In this document: positions 6,166 to 11,502 of the stretch, one piece after another
How the letters are laid out: every line of letters starts with the position of its first letter
How positions within the stretch are numbered: position 1 is the stretch's first letter
Made by a program: the position numbers and the translations under genes
Notes under the pieces: generated by a model
Database searches by the model: none
What the model saw: only the letters and a program-made list of their open reading frames with translations
Told to the model about the DNA's origin: nothing
Assembly (NCBI GenBank): GCA_947629215.1
Contig: CANRCU010000045.1
Location: 1 to 11,502 of the forward strand
Origin: an uncultured Clostridia bacterium
GTDB taxonomy: Bacteria; Bacillota; Clostridia; Lachnospirales; CAG-274
Reading direction: 5' to 3'
Length of the DNA stretch: 11,502 bases

Positions 6166-7191
6166 ATGTTGTTTTATGGTTCTGATATTGGTATAGACTT
6201 GGGTACGGCAAGCGTACTGGTCTATAAAAAAGGTCAGGGCATCGTTTTGCAAGAGCCTTCCGTTGTGGCTGTGGATAAGTTCACAAACGAAATATTGGCT
6301 GTCGGGGAGGAGGCAAGGCGTATGCTTGGCAAGACCCCACAGCATATAGAGGCTGTGCGACCGCTTAAAGAGGGTGTCATATCCGATTTTGATACCACCG
6401 AGAGAATGATACGTTATTTTATAGAAAAATCGGTCGGTAAGCATTGGTTCAGAAAACCCAAGATAGCTGTTTGCGTGCCGAGCAAAGTGACCGAGGTCGA
6501 ACGTCGGGCTGTTGAGGAGATAACGCGCTTTGCGGGCGCAGGTCAGGTATATATAATAGAAGAACCTATCGCTGCTGCCATAGGCGCAGGCATAGATATA
6601 AACCGCCCCTGCGGCAGTATGGTGGTGGATATAGGCGGCGGAACTACGGATATAGCCGTTATATCGCTTGGCGGCAATGTTGTCAGTACATCTATAAGGA
6701 CGGCAGGCGACCATTTTAACGAGGCTATAATACGCTATATGAAACGTAAGCATAATTTGCTTATCGGTGAAAGAACGGCTGAAATGCTCAAAATAAATAT
6801 AGGTACGGTATACGGCGACACTGCCGTTGTGACCATGGACGCATCGGGGAGAAATATGCTGAACGGTCTGCCTGCAAAGATAAAGGTCACTTCGGACGAG
6901 ATGAACGAGGCTATGCGAGAATGCGCGGCTGCCGTGATAGACGCCGTGCGTTATGTGCTGGATAAAACTCCGCCCGAGCTTTCGGCGGATATTTCCGAAC
7001 GCGGTATCGTTATGACGGGCGGCGGAGCTATGCTTTACGGCATGGACAAGCTGATAAAAGAAAAAACGGGCATAAATGCCGTTTTGGCTGACGAGCCGAT
7101 ATGCTGCGTTGCGATAGGTACGGGCAAATATGTAGAGTATGCCGTTAATGCCGAAAAAAGCAAACGGCATGAATCACAGTTAACATTATAA
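6166..7191 (+). CDS. mreB: MreB/Mbl-family bacterial actin
   Basis: 341 residues, the usual length. Actin-type ATPase that polymerises under the membrane and guides peptidoglycan elongation in rods. The nucleotide-binding elements are clear: phosphate-1 IGIDLGTASVLVY (8-20), connect-1 around EEPIAAAIGAG (132-142), phosphate-2 VVDIGGGTTDIAVISLG (153-169) and the adenosine motif GIVMTGGGAMLYG (280-292). Segments such as GIVLQEPSVVAVD, LLIGERTAE and TPPELSADI are shared with MreB and Mbl; stretches such as DLGTA-VL and LAVGEEAR recall Mbl, but the paralogue cannot be settled by eye. A short basic/polar tail (331-341) follows the fold. An AGAGGA site (6154-6159) inside the end of the transporter gene and a 2-nt gap imply translational coupling. 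No mreC or mreD follows; a terminator comes 12 nt after the stop codon. Confidence 0.93.
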   Translation: MLFYGSDIGIDLGTASVLVYKKGQGIVLQEPSVVAVDKFTNEILAVGEEARRMLGKTPQHIEAVRPLKEGVISDFDTTERMIRYFIEKSVGKHWFRKPKIAVCVPSKVTEVERRAVEEITRFAGAGQVYIIEEPIAAAIGAGIDINRPCGSMVVDIGGGTTDIAVISLGGNVVSTSIRTAGDHFNEAIIRYMKRKHNLLIGERTAEMLKINIGTVYGDTAVVTMDASGRNMLNGLPAKIKVTSDEMNEAMRECAAAVIDAVRYVLDKTPPELSADISERGIVMTGGGAMLYGMDKLIKEKTGINAVLADEPICCVAIGTGKYVEYAVNAEKSKRHESQLTL

Positions 7192-7203
7192 TATGGGTTT
7201 AAC

Positions 7204-7241
7204 GGGGTCGCTGCGAATGGTTTTGCAATGACCCCCTTTTT
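7204..7241 (+). terminator. Rho-independent terminator of the transporter-mreB operon
   Basis: GGGGTC (7204-7209) pairs with GACCCC (7230-7235). An inner helix GCGAA (7212-7216) with TTTGC (7222-7226) closes a TGGTT-type loop, and TTTTT (7237-7241) follows. Its 5' arm GGGTCGCTG is identical to that of the terminator at 4575-4608. Confidence 0.85.
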
Positions 7242-7277
7242 ATGATCACAATATCATTAAATTATAAGTTTAATCTA

Positions 7278-7306
7278 ATGACTTTCTAATTTTGACGTTC
7301 TATACT
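7278..7306 (+). promoter_or_regulatory. Promoter of the VTC/DUF4956 pair
   Basis: ATGACT (7278-7283), a 17-nt spacer and TATACT (7301-7306) form a moderate sigma-A-type promoter. Predicted start is near 7313, giving a short leader of about 24 nt that still includes the AAGGAG ribosome binding site. A nearby TTGACG (7292-7297) has no matching -10 at a proper distance. Confidence 0.5.
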
Positions 7307-7336
7307 TATCCTAACAAAAAAACAAGGAGTAAGAAT

Positions 7337-8068
7337 ATGGCGATAGAAACTTTTAACAGATACGAAATAAAATTTCTGCTCAATACCGTACAGTATGAAA
7401 AGATGAGAAAGGGTATCGAGGGCAGAACTATCCCCGACAGTTACAATGTTAACGGCAAGACCTATACTATATGCAATATCTATTATGATACTGCCGACAG
7501 TCGGCTTATAAGAGAGTCGCTCTCAAAACCGAAATACAAAGAAAAACTTCGGCTCAGAAGTTACGGAGTGCCGAATGCAGGCAGCCCCGTTTTTTTGGAG
7601 ATAAAAAGAAAATTTGATCAGAATGTGAACAAGCGGCGTACACAGATAGGCATAAATGCGGCGGGGCGGCTTGTAACACGTGGGATAGTGCCGATATATC
7701 AACCGTATATGAACAAACAGGTCATAGAGGAACTGAAGTATTTTGTCAGTATATACGAACTGGTTCCAAAAGTCTATATCGCTTATGACAGGCTGGCTTA
7801 TGTGGGAGCTGAGGACAAAACACTTCGTATAACTTTTGATAAAAGTATAAGAACACGCCGTGAAGAACTTTCGCTTGAATACGGCGACAGCGGTTCTCCG
7901 CTGCTTGAAGAAACTGTAAGGCTCATGGAAGTGAAGTGCAGCGGAGCAATACCCATGTGGCTGACGGAATTGCTTAGCGAAAATAAGATCTTTAAAACGT
8001 CGTTTTCAAAATACGGCGAGGAATATAAAAAATATCTTTCGGGAACAGGAGTGAAAATTTATGCTTGA
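7337..8068 (+). CDS. VTC-domain protein (polyphosphate polymerase-like)
   Basis: 243-residue soluble protein of the VTC/CYTH-like triphosphate tunnel class. The yeast relative Vtc4 makes polyphosphate; bacterial members are annotated 'polyphosphate polymerase domain-containing' largely without biochemistry. Charged tunnel-type motifs are visible: RYEIKF (8-13), YYDTADSRLI (49-58), KEKLRLRSYG (68-77), FLEIKRK (86-92), YDRLAYVG (150-157), LRITFDKSIRTRR (163-175), MEVK (197-200) and the closing FSKY (223-226). The length is usual. I chose the ATG at 7337 because AAGGAG (7324-7329) lies just upstream; an extension to 7292 would begin with TTG, has no site and would overlap the promoter. The last 8 nt overlap the DUF4956 gene, indicating coupled translation. 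The product is probably cytoplasmic and works with its membrane partner. Confidence 0.88.
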   Translation: MAIETFNRYEIKFLLNTVQYEKMRKGIEGRTIPDSYNVNGKTYTICNIYYDTADSRLIRESLSKPKYKEKLRLRSYGVPNAGSPVFLEIKRKFDQNVNKRRTQIGINAAGRLVTRGIVPIYQPYMNKQVIEELKYFVSIYELVPKVYIAYDRLAYVGAEDKTLRITFDKSIRTRREELSLEYGDSGSPLLEETVRLMEVKCSGAIPMWLTELLSENKIFKTSFSKYGEEYKKYLSGTGVKIYA

Positions 8069-8747
8069 TCTGTCTGAAATACTGACAAAATCTATGGGTG
8101 AAATATCAATATCGCACGTGATAGTTACAATGGTGATAACAATTATTTTGGGGCTTATGATAGGCTATACTTATAAACTGACTACCGATGTTGTGAATTA
8201 TGCTCAGGCTTTTTTCCATACTTTGCTGATGCTGCCAACGCTGATAGCGCTTATAGTTATGCTTATAGGCAGCAATGTGATGAGCGCGTTCAGCCTTGCG
8301 GGCGTGTTTTCAATAATTCGTTTCAGAAGTATACAAACGGGACCTAAGGATATAAGTTTTATATTGTTTACGGCGGCTGTCGGGCTTGCCTGCGGTGGAA
8401 ACTGTGACCTCTATGCCGCTGTTTTTACGGTCATATTCTGTATAGTAATACTTGTTTTCAGGGCGGCTAAACTTGGCGTACCCAAAAAGAATGTTTATCT
8501 GCTTAAAATAACTATTCCCGAAAATTTGAATTTCAAGGGCATATTTGATGAAATACTCGACGAATATTCGTCAAATTACAGTCTTACAAAAATAAAAACA
8601 GCCGATATGGGAAGCGTGTTTGAATTGAGCTATGATATAGAGCTGAAAGACGATATGGATACAAAAGAATTTATTGATAAAGTAAGATGTAAAAACGGAA
8701 ATCTGACTGTTATGCTAAGTTTGGCTGCAGCAGGTCCGCAACAATAA
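8061..8747 (+). CDS. DUF4956 membrane protein
   Basis: 228 residues. The N-terminal two-thirds is membrane-embedded, with hydrophobic segments near 18-36, 54-70, 98-112 and 116-134. The conserved family patch between segments, FSLAGVFSIIRFRS then KD (77-97), is present; it puts paired Arg residues at the membrane interface. Residues ~143-228 form a small soluble alpha/beta domain (NVYLLKITIP, then IFDEILDEY). AGGAG (8047-8051) precedes the ATG by 9 nt. DUF4956 genes are recurrently linked to VTC-domain genes, often with a CotH-type spore-coat kinase homologue; no CotH is present here. Function is unknown. A membrane channel or anchor for the VTC protein is a guess from the pairing. Confidence 0.87.
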   Translation: MLDLSEILTKSMGEISISHVIVTMVITIILGLMIGYTYKLTTDVVNYAQAFFHTLLMLPTLIALIVMLIGSNVMSAFSLAGVFSIIRFRSIQTGPKDISFILFTAAVGLACGGNCDLYAAVFTVIFCIVILVFRAAKLGVPKKNVYLLKITIPENLNFKGIFDEILDEYSSNYSLTKIKTADMGSVFELSYDIELKDDMDTKEFIDKVRCKNGNLTVMLSLAAAGPQQ

Positions 8748-8754
8748 AAATTTT

Positions 8755-8783
8755 ACTGCCGTGTTTTTCACGGCAGTTTTTTT
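8755..8783 (+). terminator. Rho-independent terminator after DUF4956
   Basis: A perfect 9-bp stem, ACTGCCGTG (8755-8763) with CACGGCAGT (8769-8777), has a five-T loop and is followed by a run of T (8777-8783). It ends the VTC/DUF4956 operon 7 nt after the stop codon. Confidence 0.95.
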
Positions 8784-8825
8784 ATGCCAATATTCGTAAA
8801 AAATATTTAATTATCTGTTTGTTTA

Positions 8826-8834
8826 TGGTATAAT
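8826..8834 (+). promoter_or_regulatory. Extended -10 promoter of the phosphatase-addB operon
   Basis: TGG followed by TATAAT (8829-8834) is a perfect extended -10 element. The hexamer 17 nt upstream, TTTAAT (8806-8811), is a poor -35, which extended -10 promoters tolerate. Predicted start is near 8841, giving a leader of about 25 nt to the phosphatase ATG. Confidence 0.65.
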
Positions 8835-8865
8835 GATATTTGATAATACAGAAAGGTAAGATAAT

Positions 8866-9321
8866 ATGATAAAAATAATGTTTGTCTGCCATGGCAATAT
8901 CTGCCGTTCGACAATGGCAGAGTTTGTTATGGCTGATATGGTCAAGAAGGCGGGTCTTGATGTTTCGGTGGATTCGTCGGCGACCAGTTATGAGGAAATA
9001 GGCAACGGAGTGCATTACGGAACGCTCAACAAGTTAAGGGAAGTCGGCGTACCCGTTTATGCTCATTACGCAAAGCGTCTGACAAAGCAGGATTATGAAC
9101 GCTCGGATTATATTATCGGTATGGATGATATGAATATACGCAATATAAAAAGAATAGTCGGTAACGACAGGGACGGAAAAATTTATAAGCTGCTGGATTT
9201 TACAGCACGAAAAGGTCAGAATATTGCCGATCCGTGGTATACGGGGGATTTTGATATTACATATAAAGATATAAAAGAAGGCTGCGAGGGGCTTTTGAAA
9301 TATTTGAAAAATGCAAAATGA
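8866..9321 (+). CDS. Low-molecular-weight protein tyrosine phosphatase
   Basis: 151-residue cytosolic phosphatase of the LMW-PTP/arsenate-reductase-like fold. The P-loop CX5R is complete near the N-terminus: catalytic C8, then HGNIC, R14 and S15. The C-terminal DPWYTGDF motif supplies the general acid D122. Both place it with active phosphatases. Members act on phosphotyrosine in bacterial kinase pathways, for example exopolysaccharide regulators, or on phosphoarginine (YwlE). YwlE-type selectivity depends on residues I cannot assign by eye, so the substrate is left open. GAAAGG (8851-8856) precedes the ATG by 9 nt. The gene is first in an apparent operon with addB, 34 nt downstream with no terminator between. 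No tyrosine kinase gene is in the window. Confidence 0.93.
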   Translation: MIKIMFVCHGNICRSTMAEFVMADMVKKAGLDVSVDSSATSYEEIGNGVHYGTLNKLREVGVPVYAHYAKRLTKQDYERSDYIIGMDDMNIRNIKRIVGNDRDGKIYKLLDFTARKGQNIADPWYTGDFDITYKDIKEGCEGLLKYLKNAK

Positions 9322-9355
9322 TTTAAAGCAAGCTTGTTTATAAGGGGGAAAAGAT

Positions 9356-11502
9356 ATGCCGCTTAATTTTATAATAGGGCAGTGCGGCAGCGGCAAAACA
9401 GCCGAATGCGTGCAGCGTATATCCGAGTTGGAGAAAAACGGCGAAAACGCCATATATATTGTGCCTCAGCAATTCACACTTGAAAGCGAAAGAATGCTTA
9501 TAGAAAAAAGTCCGGGCAAAGCCATAATGAAAGCGCGTGTGTTAAGTTTTAAACGTCTGGCATATGTTGTTATGAACGAACGCAATACAAACAAAAAAAT
9601 CATGTCATCATTGGGCAGAGCATTTCTTATACGCAAGATAGTATACGAAAACAAGGACAAGCTGTCTTTTTTTTCAAAAGTTATAGATAAGCAAGGCTTT
9701 CTTGACGATCTTGTAAATCTTTTTACGGAATTTTATCAATATGAAGTAACTCCCGAAAAGCTGCTTGCCGCCTGCGACGGTGTTGGCAAAGACACAAGCC
9801 TCGGGCTTAAACTCATGGATATGTATATTATTTACAGCAAATACCGCGACAGCATAAAAGAGGGATATATTGCCTCGGAAGAAACGCTGGATATGCTGTC
9901 GGGCGGTATCAAGGATTCGCCGCTTATACGCAAAAGTCATATTTTTATAGACGGTATGGACTATTTCATACCGCAGGAATACACGGTCATAAAACAGTTG
10001 ATGTTGCATGCAAAAAGTGTGACAGTTGCGCTGAACGGCAATTTTTCAACACTGAGAACAAAAAAATATTCGGTATACGATATATATTTTGAGTCTAAAA
10101 GGACTGTCAACCGCCTTGTGGATATGGCGGAGGAGTGTGGCTGTATAATAGATGACCTGACATGTCTTAGCGGCAGTATACGTCATAAAGAACAGGAGGA
10201 TTTTTTATATCTGCAAAAATATTATTTTGCAAAAAATGCGGAGGGTTTTGATTCCGTACCCGAAAATATACATCTTATACGTGCAGAAGATATTGAAAGC
10301 GAACTTGACGCCGTATGCCGCAAAATAACCGAGCTTTTGTACGGACGCGGGCTGCGCTGCAATTCTATAGGCATAATAATCGACAAAAGTTATGAAACGG
10401 CGGTCAAAAACAAACTGACGGAATACGGTATTCCCGTATTTATGGATAACAGCCGTCCGATAACTCAGCATCCGCTGACCGCGCTTGTTTTGTCGGTGTT
10501 GGATATACTGTGCTACGGGTTTAAAAATATTTTTTCTTATGCAAAAAACTATTTTTCACCGATAGACGAGGAGGACGCCTTTTATCTTGAAAATTATACG
10601 CTTAAACATGATGTGGGCGCAGGCGCATGGGATATGGAAGAATGGCGTTTCGGTCTGAAAAACGGCGAAGAAGATGTTGAAAGAATAAATTCCGCAAAAA
10701 ACAAGCTGACGGAAAGTATTTCCGAAATAAGACAGAAGATACGCGCGGGAAAGAAATACGGCACGGGCTATATCATTGATGCAATTTATGACCTTTTATT
10801 TGAAATAGGCACAGACAAGAAATTGGACGAGCTTATATCAAAAAGCCGTGACGATCAGAATGCATATCGGCAGCATACGCGTATATGGAAAGAGCTTTCG
10901 GATATATTTGCGACTATGGCGGAAATATTTGACGGTGAAACCGATATAGCCGAGTTTACGGCTGTTCTTAAATCGGGATTGGAGCTTTGCAGCATAAGCA
11001 TTATTCCGCCTACTCAGGACCATGTTATAATAGGCGATATGGACAGAAGCCGTCTGCCCGATATAGACACGCTTTTTATACTTGGTGTGAATGAGGGACG
11101 TATACCGCCGTTTGTCAATGAAATTGGGCTTTTTGCCGATAAGGAAAGAAGTTTTCTTACAGAAAATTATTTTGAAATGTCGGCTGATAATCTGCGAAAA
11201 ATAAATATGATGGATCTTGCGGTGTATTCATTGCTTTTAAAGTCCAAAAACGAGGTATATATAAGTTATGCATCTTTTAACGAAAACGGGAAAAGAACAC
11301 TGTGTTCACCCGTCGTTACAAAAATATTAAAACTGTTTCCCAAATTGACGGAGGAAAATGCCGTATATGATTCTGTACCGCCCGCGCCTGTACCGGCGTT
11401 CAGAGCCATGATAAGCGGTCTGCGTAAAAACGAGCTGTCCGAGCAGGTCTGCAACAGCTACGACTGGTTCAGAAACAACAAAGCATTTGCCTGCAAAATA
11501 GA
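9356..11502 (+). CDS. addB: ATP-dependent helicase-nuclease subunit AddB (3' truncated by window)
   Basis: Open frame of 715 codons running off the right edge; whole AddB proteins are about 1,100-1,200 residues, so roughly the last third is missing. With AddA, AddB processes double-strand DNA ends for recombinational repair in Firmicutes. The N-terminus carries a Walker A, GQCGSGKT (8-15), then the family-typical YIVPQQFTLESER segment (34-46). Around residues 563-585 is the conserved DRSR followed by LGVNEGRIPP, diagnostic for AddB. The nuclease domain with its Cys-ligated Fe-S cluster lies beyond the window, so its integrity cannot be judged. The ATG has an AAGGGGG site (9342-9348) 7 nt upstream. 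I followed the frame to the edge without meeting a stop or frameshift. addA is expected downstream but not seen. Confidence 0.94.
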   Translation, partial: MPLNFIIGQCGSGKTAECVQRISELEKNGENAIYIVPQQFTLESERMLIEKSPGKAIMKARVLSFKRLAYVVMNERNTNKKIMSSLGRAFLIRKIVYENKDKLSFFSKVIDKQGFLDDLVNLFTEFYQYEVTPEKLLAACDGVGKDTSLGLKLMDMYIIYSKYRDSIKEGYIASEETLDMLSGGIKDSPLIRKSHIFIDGMDYFIPQEYTVIKQLMLHAKSVTVALNGNFSTLRTKKYSVYDIYFESKRTVNRLVDMAEECGCIIDDLTCLSGSIRHKEQEDFLYLQKYYFAKNAEGFDSVPENIHLIRAEDIESELDAVCRKITELLYGRGLRCNSIGIIIDKSYETAVKNKLTEYGIPVFMDNSRPITQHPLTALVLSVLDILCYGFKNIFSYAKNYFSPIDEEDAFYLENYTLKHDVGAGAWDMEEWRFGLKNGEEDVERINSAKNKLTESISEIRQKIRAGKKYGTGYIIDAIYDLLFEIGTDKKLDELISKSRDDQNAYRQHTRIWKELSDIFATMAEIFDGETDIAEFTAVLKSGLELCSISIIPPTQDHVIIGDMDRSRLPDIDTLFILGVNEGRIPPFVNEIGLFADKERSFLTENYFEMSADNLRKINMMDLAVYSLLLKSKNEVYISYASFNENGKRTLCSPVVTKILKLFPKLTEENAVYDSVPPAPVPAFRAMISGLRKNELSEQVCNSYDWFRNNKAFACKI

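Noticed and set aside
6091..7170. 359-codon minus-strand frame across mreB
   Set aside because: Long because it mirrors a conserved coding gene. The product is rich in Tyr/His/Arg with no domain, and it overlaps the mreB reading frame almost entirely.
7292..7336. N-terminal extension of the VTC protein from a TTG codon
   Set aside because: It lacks a ribosome binding site and overlaps the -10 region; the ATG at 7337 has AAGGAG at good distance.

Overview
The window reads as chromosomal DNA of a low-to-medium GC, Gram-positive anaerobe of class Clostridia, probably Ruminococcaceae/Oscillospiraceae. The evidence is RbgA, AddB, an SLH-anchored surface protein with a cohesin-like module and Thr-rich linker, a VTC-domain/DUF4956 pair, strong AGGAGG ribosome binding sites, and sigma-A-type promoters with 17-nt spacers or extended -10 elements. 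The assignment is inferred from gene content only. No tRNA, rRNA, CRISPR array, insertion sequence or phage gene was seen.

Layout. (1) 103-969, minus strand: the ribosome-assembly GTPase RbgA (YlqF), with its own promoter in the divergent intergenic region. (2) 1325-4552, plus strand: a 1075-residue secreted cell-wall protein. It has a signal peptide, two ~180-190-residue copies of an unrecognised module, a cohesin-like domain, a Thr-rich linker, an octaglycine, three SLH domains and a very acidic C-terminal tail. It has a near-consensus promoter, a 5'UTR hairpin and a strong terminator, so it is monocistronic and probably abundant. (3) 4817-7191: a two-gene operon of a CNNM/CBS/CorC-type membrane transporter and an MreB/Mbl-type actin, 2 nt apart, with two candidate promoters and a terminator. 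(4) 7337-8747: an overlapping pair, a cytoplasmic VTC (polyphosphate polymerase-like) domain protein and a DUF4956 membrane protein, ended by a terminator. (5) 8866 to the window end: a low-molecular-weight protein tyrosine phosphatase, then addB, which runs off the right edge.

Most genes are housekeeping or envelope-related: ribosome assembly, cell shape, ion efflux, surface anchoring and recombinational repair. The most interesting object is the surface protein. Its architecture matches a cell-surface anchoring scaffoldin, its N-terminal duplicated module is one I cannot assign, and its codon use shifts abruptly between the N-terminal part and the SLH/tail part. The VTC/DUF4956 pair stands without the CotH-type partner often found beside it. 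The divergent rbgA/surface-protein intergenic region carries an inverted, collapsed copy of the rbgA promoter. I do not see a complete unknown multi-gene system here.
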